Shown piece by piece: positions 13,151 to 24,442 of a stretch of DNA of 64,000 nt. The notes beneath the pieces are model-generated. The model ran no database searches. It had not been told where the DNA came from and was given only the letters and a program-made list of their open reading frames with translations. The translations under genes were made by a program, and so were the position numbers. The stretch spans positions 27,530,501 through 27,594,500 of the forward strand of contig OY727094.1 of NCBI GenBank assembly GCA_963402885.1, given 5' to 3'. The stretch comes from Antedon bifida (taxonomy: Eukaryota > Echinodermata > Crinoidea > Comatulida > Antedonidae). Each line of letters begins with the position of its first letter. The first letter of the stretch is position 1.

Positions 13151-13754
13151 ACAAGCAGTAAATACAAAATAAACTATAAAAACACAAAATTAACAAAGAT
13201 ATAAAAAATAAATATATATATATATATATAAAGTAGGCCTACAATGAAAGAAGGATAAAAAGAAATATATGTATATAAATACATTGTATAATCCGGGTTC
13301 TAAAATGAAAACAAACAAATATGAAAAACTCACAAGGGTTTGTTGAAATATTTTGAAACGAGATAGATGATAATGATGATCATTGTCAAGTGTATAGAAA
13401 AATATAAGAAAATTGATGAAAAAAGGAGGTAATACGGAATTCAAAAATGTAAAAATGTTACTCATGAATTGTAACGACATTTGGAATTAACAAAAATGTG
13501 TTAAATAATATGTTTTTATGTAATGACATGAGATAATATGAATGTGAATAAAAGTGGTGTTTGCGCCACAAAAGAGAAAAAAATGTACTCCCAGAGACTT
13601 TCACCTGTTCTATTCAGAATATAGTGCCAATGTCAGTGATATTCAATTTGCATACAAGCATGTGAATGATTAAAAGTTAATTGTAAACGTTAGGTCATGT
13701 TATTCTCATCTTCTACATGATCTACCAGTCACAAATGTTGTTTTAATTGAACTG

Positions 13755-14320
13755 CCACTTGATTTGATTTGAATTTATTAGGAAAATCATCATAAACAAT
13801 ACATATAAAGTGATAACATAAATTACTGACTTTACAAATAATACATTTATAAAAGATTTTCCAGGATAGCCCAAAAAGCTTATTAGCTTATTTCCATTGG
13901 GATCCTTTTATAATCTAAAATAAAAAATATAAACGTTACAAAGTATTGCATTAAACACGTAAATATATAACAAAAACAATAATATATATATAAAACAGAC
14001 TATGATTGACTTATAGTTATTTGGTTGAAGAGAAATGTGATTTAAAATTTTTCTTAAAATTCCTTTTTTTTTCTATTTGCTGATTGGATTGTGGTAGGTT
14101 ATTCGATGCCTTTATGCCTGTATAATAAAAAGTTTCGGATTTGAATTGACTATCAGATTTAGGAACTGAAAAATCATTAATACTACTTCTAGTCACATAA
14201 TGGTGGTAGATGCATTGATAGATCCTTTGTGTATGTGCGTGCAGAGAGAGACGGGAATTATTGATGAAAAAACAGCTTATTTTGACCACTATGAATTGCA
14301 ATTGTTTACAGACAAACAAT
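13755..14320 (-). mobile_element. 3' end of a CR1/Rex-like LINE
   Basis: On the minus strand 14319-14017 encodes a typical C-terminus of non-LTR reverse transcriptase proteins: HHYVTRSSINDFSVPKS, then ASNNLPQ and NFKKNFKSH, followed by a stop. The 3' untranslated part holds GGATCCCAATGGAAATAAGC and TTTTTGGGCTATCC, words seen in many LINE 3' ends. The 5' part is missing. It ends about 12 bp from the stop codon of NXPE-A. Confidence 0.75.
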
Positions 14321-14330
14321 ACAAATGTAT

Positions 14331-17300
14331 TTAATCCAATACAGTAGGCCTACATATATGCGAAAACATCAAAAAGAGTTCTTGATATACAACCGGTGTC
14401 GGCATGTGAATAGTATTCCTACTCGGATACGATAAGTTCATATCCCAGATATCTAAAATATGAATACCTAACCCCGAGAAAATGCTAAAATATAGCTCGT
14501 ATATGTCATACAAAAGTTTATCGCTGCCATATAGTAGCGAAGTCTGTGAACTGTGGTTTCGAGGGTGTGGAGTCTTCATCAGTATATTTGCACCCGGGCA
14601 ACGTCTCATGAATCGTACAAGTGTCTCTCGCAAAAGATGCAACCTTTCAATGAAACTTTCTTTGGTCCATTGCGCATAGTGGGTCCAGGGACTCACCATT
14701 ATGACGTAGTTATTGCAAGTATCTACATTAAGATTATCTAATATTTCGTACTCCCATTTTCCGACGCGATATATATGTATGATATGGCCGATACTATACG
14801 GATGGAAATAGAAATCTAGCATCATAATATTACTATGATGCTGGATGTGCTTAGTGTTCGGTTTAGTAGTGTTTTTACTCCTTGTAACTCCCATAAAGCC
14901 CAGCAAATGTTCAGTCCACTGTCTTGTTGTAGAATCACCTATTAAAACGATGTGTTTTCCGTTTATACATTTGGTAATTTCTTGTTTTGTCCATTGTTTT
15001 GTCTTGCATTGCAATGATGTCCATGATACATTGTTTGTCCAGAACCCCTCACTACGAGGCTTTGGTAAATCTGCCTTGCATTCTGGTAGTAGAATGTTAC
15101 TCATAGCTTAAATGAAAAAAAAAAATTACTATTTAAATATAAAATTTTCTTTCTTCTTTTTTCTGCAAAATATATGTGCATGTGTGGCGATGTGCGTTGG
15201 ATTTATGATCGAGAGTGAGGCCAACGCTCGTCGGTCTCAACTCAGGTTAAAACGAGTGCCTGGTAAACCATACAGATATTATCCCTATGGGAAAACACAA
15301 TTGCTTTGATTACTATTAGCTTCATAATTATTGGAGCTGCCCATACATGTTTGATCGACCGAGGGAATGATGTGGATCGCTAAGATTGACAAGTATTACT
15401 TAACTAATTTTGATTGTGCTATACTGCAGTTTTCCAATGACCCAATATCATCAAAGAAATAATGTGGAATGCCTTATTCTTACTTGTGTTGCTTATTGTT
15501 AGTGAAGTTGTACCTTCAAGCAAACGTATATACGTCACAGACCTAAATTAAACATTGTAAAATATGAATTAAAAGTTATGATATTGTTTATAAATACCGT
15601 AAAATAGCTTTGCATCAGGAAGCTTGTACTGTATAGTAAGGTCAGAGGTAAGATGTTTACCCTACTCTGACGTAGTTTGTGCTAAAGTATAATGGCAATC
15701 AACAGAAAATCAGCAGGCTTTTTTTTTTTTGTGTAGGCCTATTATTTCTGCTGTTGCCATACCTAATGTTTGTTTAATATTTTTTTATTAATGTAAAAAA
15801 TATATACTGTACTTACTTAGAGAATATCAATTGGTGTGGTTTATAGAGCTTGGCAAATTTTCTATTCACATAGTTTGTGTCCGACTTGATCCAATTCAAA
15901 CTATCACATGACGAGTGCTTTGGTTGATCACAATACAACGCAGTCTCTCCCGTGGCCAGTGGCTGACCATACTTGCATTCATTTATGTGTTCATTTCTGC
16001 TATTACCAAGACTACATTTTGTTGTTTCGGATTTATTTTTTCCAAAAATTCCTTTCCATGCAACTCTTTTCTCCAAAGGCCATATTTCCTGTTCAATAAA
16101 ATCCACTGCTTCTGATGGATGGACAAGAATGATGTAAATGTCGACGACACCGGGCCAACCGGCGAAGAACAACACCTCATATGTACCGTTTTTGAAGTCG
16201 GTTATTTTTCCAGAGGCGTTGTTGCTTTCAGATCCAATAGTTGCAAAGAAAAAATCACCTCCTTTGCAGTTCTGACCATACTGATCACGTGCATAGATTA
16301 TTACACTGAAGAAATCACCGACTTTAACAGGTCTGTCTGGATTCTTCAAACCAATAGATGATCTATTTACATCAATCATACCTCCTGAGTTCTTGTTTGC
16401 TTTTACACCAATGTTATCAGTATTCTGTACTGTGTGACTTGCCTTTCGGACAATGCCTTGTCTTGATATGTTCGAATTAATAATAAAGTTATCTTGAATC
16501 GACTGAAAAAATTGGAAAACATTTTCAATCACCTTACGATTAGGCCTAATCATGTTATTAAAATTGGTTCATTCGATACTTATACCTTCTTATCTTAGTA
16601 TGTTCGATTGATTTTATTCGGTTTATAAAGATTTGATTTACTAATATTCCAATATAGTTTATCTATATTTAATGTTCATTAACCATATGAGATTGGAATT
16701 AATAAGAATTGACTGATATGATAATTTATATTATTTTTCAACCAATACCTCAAATAGTGTCTATAATTGTCTTATTTACGAATCGATTTTGAATCTAAAC
16801 TTCCCATAAAACATGAACATACGGTACCGCATGATAATTACCTGTGCTTTAAGATGGCCCCGGTATGAAAACTTCAGCGGTAGTTTAGTATATACGGTTA
16901 GGGCTAACCACGTGTATGTAGTCTAAAAAACATGATTATTAGATTATACGTTCTTTAATTGAATTGTTATCGTAAACCTACACTATTCACATTTATTTAT
17001 TTTTTTTATTATTCAATTTTAGGCAAATTGCCAAGGATAACCATAAGTGAACTCAATGACTGTCCTTCTCTCAAAGGTGGCTCTCCTGTTCACACAACAA
17101 CATATACAAGATGCTCTACATAAACAAAGACTAATTGTTACAAGTCTTTGGGAGTGGAGTTGTGCCATTGTCATGAGAAAAAATCCTGACATATGACAGG
17201 ACTTGAACCCAGGACCCTTAGATTGGTAGCCAAGCATCATAACCACCAAACCACAACTCCACTCCCAATGTGTGCTTTTTACCAGGGCCTGTGAGATTTT

Positions 17301-17791
17301 AAAATGATAAAAGGTGCGAGTGCAGAAAGTTCGTGTAAGAGGGCGTATAACAAGCTAAAATATAAATACAGTACTGTTATGCTTATCTTTTTTAATCGAT
17401 GGACGAGTGGTATCGAGTGGTATCGAGTGGTATAAGTTACAATAAGCATCCTGCAGCTTCGCTTATTCTTCAAAAGTCTAGGCCTAGTAGATATCAATTT
17501 ACTCAAAAGGTGCATTTGATCATTTTATAATAATAATCTTAATTTTGACAAACTATTTATGTTTTCATGAAAATAATTATTTACTGGTGATTGATTATTT
17601 AAGTTATAATCTTATGGTATGTTACTGTTGCTGTCAGCAGACACGATACTGCAGAATTGTTATTGTCACAAGACATGATACCGTAAGGTAATCGGTTTGA
17701 TGTTATTAGATGGGCCTACGTGAATTTGTATACTTACAATTACAAGAACTGAAATGCATGCCAAGATGAAAAGTGTTAATTTTGATAACAT
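14331..17791 (-). CDS. NXPE: NXPE-family protein A (PC-esterase domain), five exons
   Basis: Exons: 17738-17791, 16842-16922, 15817-16502, 15484-15542 and 14331-15106. All phases agree, giving 551 residues, close to usual NXPE length. Exon 1 is a signal anchor (MLSKLTLFILACISVLVI). Exon 2 encodes 27 variable residues. Exon 3 is the neurexophilin/Ig-like domain (VKVGDFFSVIIYARDQYG, NGTYEVLFFAGWPG, LVHPSEAVDFIEQEIWPLEK). Exon 5 is the PC-esterase domain with KHIVLIGDSTTRQW (Ser near residue 352) and the candidate Asp/His region DIWDMNLSYPSRNTIHMP, ending at SHIC plus a short tail. It is predicted to be a type II membrane or secreted protein of the secretory pathway. PC-esterase proteins act on glycan O-acetyl groups, and human NXPE1 has been linked to sialic-acid O-acetylation; the substrate here is not known. 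Intact copies B, C and E follow in the same orientation. Confidence 0.88.
17019..17275 (-). mobile_element. tRNA-derived SINE, second copy with a different tail
   Basis: On the minus strand the head repeats GGTTTGGTGGTTATGATGC and the B box GGGTTCAAGTCC, then the body AACTCCACTCCCAAAGACTT, as at 5565. The 3' tail differs: it ends with GGTTATCCTTGGCAATTTGC and an AT-rich run, where the other copy has GAGGGTCCC. It lies in intron 1 of NXPE-A. Confidence 0.78.
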
Positions 17792-19299
17792 GTTGAAAGT
17801 CAAAGTGCACTTTGATTTGCAGCTTCTGCTGATGAGTATAGGCTATAGAACCTTTATAACCAGGAAGTCCTTATTCGTCGATCTGAAAAGAAGCAAAATA
17901 CTATCACGTCCCGATTGTCGTAATTTATGTCAAAGTTTTACCACCAAAGTACAGTTTCCATTGGTAAGTTTCCAAATGTTAGTGCTCTTGAGGTATACTA
18001 CATCATTATGCTTATAACTGAGTACTTACCTGTATGTTAAGTTGGTTAATTTTCTAGTTCCACCTTCAAAAAGACCTGATTTACTAAAACTCAACTCTGG
18101 ATTTATTATTCGTAAGTTGTTACAAAGCCTACAACAAAATACCTACCCTGCCATAACCGATGTTTTGTTAAATCTTTTTTATTATTAATAACTACAAAGT
18201 CTAAATTCCACTTGGGAGTGCTTAATATTATGAATACAATGATCTGTACTCTATTTCACGCCATGTGGCCCATAACCGTCTAATCACTCTCACTCTAAAA
18301 GCGCTCTATATTATCGTTGTATTAATTGTTTTGCTATACTTATAATGCATTGATGAAAAGTTATGTCCTAATTGTTTTACCACATACTTTTTACCACAGA
18401 GTAATAATTACTCCTCCAAGTTCGGTATACGTAGTATTAATTGTTCAAATCTGTGAAGTTAACCTGCCGTTAATAATACTACAATCATTCCTGATCGATA
18501 CACTGTGTGCATTGTGCTCTCTAAATTGTAAATTATAAAACTACACAATACATGGTACGCAAGGATACCCTTACGACAAAACCATGACACACATACATTT
18601 GTAACTTGATTGTGACAAGCTATTTCACTTCCAAGAGTAAATTTGTTAGGCGATGACGAAAAAAGCTCCACGTTCCAGAGGACAAAGGTCTGCTATTACC
18701 AGTTCTGTTTCTAACAATATAGTGATGTCCAATTGTTAATTTATTCAACATAAATTATAGGATCATAGATCAAAGATCATAATATACTTCAATCCGTCAT
18801 GCATGTGAAAGATTAAATCGTCAATTGTTAACGTTACGTTTTTCTCATTTTCTCCTATCTACATGATCTCGTCACAAATATGAATTATTAATTATTTTAG
18901 AACTGTCATTGAGGTTTATGGGGGTAGGGGTGTACGGGAGGTGGGAAATTCATAACAGAAAAGTATATAATTATGAATGATAAATAAACTTATTTGAACC
19001 ATTGTTCACAAGGCAAGTAGAACATAAATATCTTACTGCCTAATACTGATAACATTTTTAATAGAATTGGCCTAAATATTAAATAAATACTGTATGTTAA
19101 TAGTTGCTACTAATTAGATAAACATTCAATACATGCCTATATTAATTTTCAAATATTGCACTAATGCGAATCTTGAACATATCACAGAAATGAATTTATG
19201 TACGTAGGAATCATACTATTACTGTATATGAATTGCAATTGTTTAATACAGTGTGTTGTTATACATTAGGGCCTACAAACAATCAAAATATATTTTATC
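17792..19299. other. Spacer between NXPE-A and NXPE-B
   Basis: No gene seen. Bases 18700-18920 resemble 13590-13760, so the 3' flanks of genes A and B are duplicated with the genes. The shared word CCTGATCGATACACTG is at 18487. Promoter elements of gene A should lie here but I cannot identify them. Confidence 0.5.
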
Positions 19300-22200
19300 C
19301 TATACAGTACATATATGCGAAAACATCAAAAAGAGTTCTTGATATATAACCGGTGTCGGCATGTGAATAGTATTCCTACTCGGATACGATAAGTTCATAT
19401 CCCAGATATCTAAAATATGAATACCTAACCTCGAGAAAATGCTAAAATATAGCTCGTATATGTCATACAAAAGTTTATCGCTGCCATATAGTAGCGAAGT
19501 CTGTGAACTGTGGTTTCGAGGGTGTGGAGTCTTCATCAGTAGCTTTGCACCCGGGCAACGTTTCATGAATCGTACAAGCGTCTCTCGCAAAAGATGCAAC
19601 CTTTCAATGAAACTTTCTTTGGTCCATTGCGCATAATGGGCCCAGGGACTCACCATTATGACGTAGTTATTGCAAGTATCTACATTAAGATTATCTAATA
19701 TTTCGTACTCCCATTTTCCGACGCGATATATATGCGTGATAGAACCGATACTATACGGATGGAAATAGAAATCAAGCATCATAATATCACTGTGATGCTG
19801 GATGTGCTTAGTGTTCGGTTTAGTAGTGTTTTTACTCCTTGTAACTCCCATAAACTTCAGCAACTGTTCAGTCCACTGTCTTGTTGTAGAATCACCCATT
19901 AAAACGATGTGTTTTCCGTTTATGCATTTGATAATTTCTTGTTTTGTCCATTGTTTTGTCTTGCATTGAAAGGATGTCCATACATTGTTTGTCCAGAACC
20001 CCTCACTACGAGGCTTTGGTAAATCTGCCTTGCATTCTGGTAGTAGCATGTTACTAATCATAGCTTAAATAAAACAAATTAAATATTTAAATATCAGATT
20101 TTCTTCTTTTTGTATGCAGCACATATGGGTGTGTGTTGGATTTCTGATCGCGCGATCGCGGGAGCGAGGCCAAAGCTCATCGCAAGACACTTTGCTTAAT
20201 TTTCCTTTCTCAACTCAGGTGAAAATGTCGTACCTGGTAAAACAAAATAGCGCTGACTAGCCTACTATAGCTTCATAATTACGGGAGCTGCGTGTTTGAT
20301 CGACTGGGGTAATTATGTGGAGCGCAAAGCTTTGTGAATTAATTAAGATTGCCATTATTAGGGAGGTTTCGCAATCTTACGAATACGATAACGAAAACGG
20401 ATACGTCACGCACACGTATTCGTTTTCGTAAGCCAGTAAAAATCTGTTTCGCATGGCAACGAAATATTGAGGTCGCCGTCCAAAATATGACTGCGGTAAA
20501 TTTGAGCGAAGCGCAGGTACGTGTTGGCTGCCTAGACCTAGCGTAACATCAAAGCGAGTGAGGACTTCAAACACTGCTATTTATCAAAATTGACCTGGCA
20601 TTTTAGTAAATTACTTTAGTAAATTACTTTCAATAAATCTATAATTATATTATATTAATCATGCATCATTCCTGATTCAAATGCAAAATGTGCAAAATAG
20701 ATCAAAAACTATACTCGTTTTGACTGGTGATATTCGTCAACACGAATACGCTTTACGAATATGAAATAGGGATCAGCTCAAAAGTTTCACAAATGTGTGA
20801 CGTATCCGTATGGTTGCGAAACCTCCCTATTACTAAACTAATTGTGATTGTTGTATACTGCTGCAGTTAGTACAATGACCCAATATCATCAAAGAAATAA
20901 CGTGGAATGCTTTATTCTTACTTGTGTTGCTTATTGTTAGTGAAGTCGTACCTTCAGGCAAACGTATATACGTCACAGACCTAAATGAAACATTGTAAAA
21001 TCAATATGAATTAAACGTTATATTACTCTTTAAGACTCTCGGCGTGGTACGGCGGAACAGCACTATAGTCCCTCAATTGTTGTCGCTATCTAATCGAGTT
21101 TGAACAATACCATGAAAGCCCCAGAGTGGTCTAAAATGGTTAGGATATCTGCATATCAAGCAGAAGGTTCTGGGTTCGAATCTCGGTTGGGGTCTTTTTC
21201 TTATTCTCACAGATTTCCTCATCGTTATTGTTTCAAATTAATTAATTAAATTCCAGTATATCAACGGACGGTTTAGAATTCATATTATGTGCCTGTTCAT
21301 TTATATATTTTGTTATTACTGTAAAAAATATATACTTACTTAGATAATATCAATTGGTGTGGTTTATAGAGCTTTGCAAACATTCTATTCACATAGTTAT
21401 CGTCCGACTTGATCCAATTCAAACTATCACATGACGAGTGCTTTGGTTGATCACAATACAACGCAGTCTCTCCCGTGGCCAGTGGCTGACCATACTTGCA
21501 TTCATTTATGTGTTCATCTCTGCTATTACCAAGACTACATTTTGTTGTTTCGGATTTATTTTCTCCAAAATTTCCTTTCCATACAACTCTTTTCTCCAAA
21601 GGCCATATTTCCTGTTCAATAAAATCCACTGCTTCTGATGGATGGACAAGAATGATGTAAATGTCGACGACACCAGGCCAACCGGCGAAGAACAACACCT
21701 CATATGTACCGTTTTTTAAGTCGGTTATTTTTCCAGCGCCGTTGTTGCTTCCAGATCCAATAGTTGCAAAGAAAAAATCACCTCCTTTGCAGTTCTGACC
21801 ATACTGATCACGTGCATAGATTATTACACTGAAGAAATCACCGACTTTAACAGGTCTGTCTGGATTCTTCAAATGAATAGATGATCTCATTACATCAATC
21901 ATACCTCCTGAGTTCGTTTGTACTTGTACACTCGTATTATCAGTATTCTGTACCGTTTGACTTGCGTTTCGAATCATTTCTTTTGATATGTGTTCGGAAT
22001 TAATAGTAAAGTTATCTTGAATCGACTGAAAAATAGGTAGCATTGGTCTATCAATACCTTAACAAATAGGCCTAATAAATTGTTTAATTACTTATCTTTT
22101 TATTATGTTTGATTGATTCGGTTTATAAGAAGTTTTGTTTAATTTAATTTCCAATAGTTCATTTTAATGTTCACCTATAGATCATACAGACTGTACAATT

Positions 22201-24442
22201 TACACTATGAAGATAAAGAAAGATCAAAGATAAATAAACAAACATGCATTTTCTTATATAAAACAAACGGCATTTTTTAACAAAGTAACAAAGTTGTCAT
22301 TCTAGAACTATTAGGATAACCATGCTATGCTGCCTTTGACAAAACAAAATAATATGTTTGTGCACATCTCGAAATCAAATAGCATGACTGGGAAGAGAAA
22401 TGATATCGATTGTTTTGTTCTTATTGATCATTACGTAATATGGATTTTTGAAATATTTTTTTATATAAAAGACACTGACAGCATAAATGGTTATCCTACC
22501 TAGTTCTAAAATTAAAACTTTGTCTTTTGTTTTTATGTAAGAACTAGAAAGTTCATACCTCCGCCTACTGTAAAATTCTCCAACATCTTCGGAAAAATAT
22601 ATATACAGTATATATTTTGTTGTGTGTGTCTATGCTTTGTGTGATTTAGGCTAATTTCACTACAAGCATGTGTATGTGCGAGTTTGTTGTAAAGGTTATG
22701 TAAACAGTCTTTCAACTAACAATTAGTTTCAGTTGACTAACAATAGAACAGGAACGCCAAAAACAAACGGGTGAATTGGAAAAGAAATAGCTTTTTAAAA
22801 CTACTCGTATCAAAAAAAAACTGTACATTAAATCAAATTATGTTTTAAAATTATAACGCTTGTCTGTGGTACAAAACTTTTTTGGACAAGTAAGTTCTCG
22901 AGAAAATGCAATTTCAGTTTACAGTACTTATTTTAAGAAAATTATGTCCTATCTTTTAGCACTAGCAGGTCTGAAAATAATATTAAAAGTGGTCCAGAAT
23001 TAGGACCGTGGTCCGGAATGCCTCAAAAATGTAATGGAGTAGTCATTGACCACATCTTTATTGTCATTTTGGTAAAGATCTTGCAATGAACTTTTGAGTA
23101 ATCCTGCTAACAAACAGACAAACAAACATACACGCGCGATCGATTACATATACCCCCTTGGCGGAGGTAAACAATGCATGTTTATTTATCTTCAATCGTT
23201 ATATCAGGGAACTCTTCCCTGGTTATATTATCGTCCTGTAGCTTTAGGCTCACCTGTGCTTTAAGTTCGTAAAGGTACGTCAACGGCGTCGGTCCTGTTA
23301 ACCCCACGTATGCAATCTAAAGATATGGGAATTAAAACGTTCATCTATAATTAAATTTTACCTTTTTAAGTGTTACATGATGATGTGGTAATATACGTGC
23401 CCTAGTGTCAGGTTTAAACATGAAAAATATGAAAGACATCTGCTCTCATCCGTTACTCTTATTTATTTTTTTTTTAAACAAACTCAAGAATTTACAAACA
23501 CCCCAGGTCACAGTTTGAGGACCAAGCATAAGCATGGACAACATAATATGCATGCAAGACAACAGTTAAAAGAAGGTACGGATGTAGCAAGGTGTACTAT
23601 ATTCTTAATACAGAAGTATTTTCTCAGATCTACAGTATATTTCTATTTTTTGTTTTTCACATTATTGTGTGTACATGCTCTCCTAGCCTGGGTTCTAGCA
23701 TGGAACTAGTTCCATGGTTATAGTAGTAAAAAGATACATATTTTGGTACATATAGCGTTTTATACCTATAGGTCTATAATACTTAAGCTCACATTTTTCA
23801 GACAAAAATCGAAACGCCGGCTGGTGGACTAACATAAAAAAAGACAATATAACTACAGACTTTTGAAGCAAGTCTAATTCTCTCCTAAGGTACCATCGAA
23901 CTGTCTCTTCATTCAGGCGTTAAGACCATGGATGGAGGTATAAGACCGACTTTAGTGTCGCTCAACAGTCCAGGAGGAGATAGTTAGCCTACTTCTCTGA
24001 GTACTTATTTTCTTATTTGTATAGTTCTGATTCGAATAACCTGTAACACATAGTATCAAATGACAGTACATGTACTGGCTGGGGAGATTTTAAACTAAGG
24101 ACTAAGGACGCCCATAGTGGCCAAATCTGGCATAATTATGCTATCTGGCATAATTTTGACCCATCTGGCATCTACAATTTATGCTAGATACTTTTAGAAA
24201 ATGTAGCATTATCTGGCTCTGAGGCTGATACATTGTTTTTGTGATATTTTGGCCGTAATTGTGCCTAGCATAATCTGGCATAATTTTGTGCTGCCAACTA
24301 GCATATTTAATTTCCATCGCTGGACACGCTGGGGACGCCTGTTCGAGTATAAACGCTTAGGCCTATACAAACCTTGTATACTTACGAATATAAAAACTAA
24401 ACATGACATGCATGCGGCGATGGAAAGTGGTTTTGAAAACAT
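19300..24442 (-). CDS. NXPE: NXPE-family protein B (PC-esterase domain), five exons
   Basis: Exons: 24386-24442, 23254-23316, 21340-22025, 20922-20980 and 19300-20063, totalling 542 residues with every junction in phase. The signal anchor is MFSKPLSIAACMSCLVFIF. Exon 2 (21 residues, ending YLYELKAQ) is unlike that of A except for the end LKAQ. Exons 3 and 4 have exactly the same lengths as in A (686 and 59 bp) and are near-identical in sequence. Exon 5 has HIVLMGDSTTRQW and DIWDMNLSYPSRNTIHMP and ends SHICTV, without the longer tail of A. Intron 4 carries a 467 bp MITE that A lacks, and intron 3 carries a tRNA-bearing repeat. A and B are clearly a tandem pair. Function is as inferred for A. 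Confidence 0.88.
20361..20827. mobile_element. MITE with GGGAGGTTTCGCAA inverted ends
   Basis: GGGAGGTTTCGCAA at the left is matched by TTGCGAAACCTCCC at the right, with TA on both sides (a Tc1/mariner-like target duplication). The interior is non-coding apart from chance frames. NXPE-A lacks it at the equivalent place in intron 4, so it inserted after the A/B split. Confidence 0.8.
21021..21310 (+). repeat. Solitary copy of the tRNA-bearing satellite unit
   Basis: A diverged single copy of the unit seen in the arrays at 45116 and 63245. It holds GGCGTGGTACGGCGGAACAG, the tRNA-like part and the downstream body (TTTCAAATTAATTAATTAAA, GGTTTAGAATT). The 5' block of about 50 bp is inverted relative to the array units. 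It lies in intron 3 of NXPE-B. Confidence 0.75.
21118..21193 (+). tRNA. Diverged tRNA-Asp-like sequence (anticodon ATC)
   Basis: Keeps acceptor GCCCCAG, anticodon stem-loop TCTGCATATCAAGCAG and the B box GGTTCGAATC, and is followed by TTTTT. It has extra bases at the D arm and changes in the variable loop, so it is probably a tRNA pseudogene inside a repeat. Confidence 0.5.

Noticed and set aside
13190-13480. 96-codon frame with Tyr/Ile repeats
   Set aside because: It covers an (AT)n run and has no coding features.
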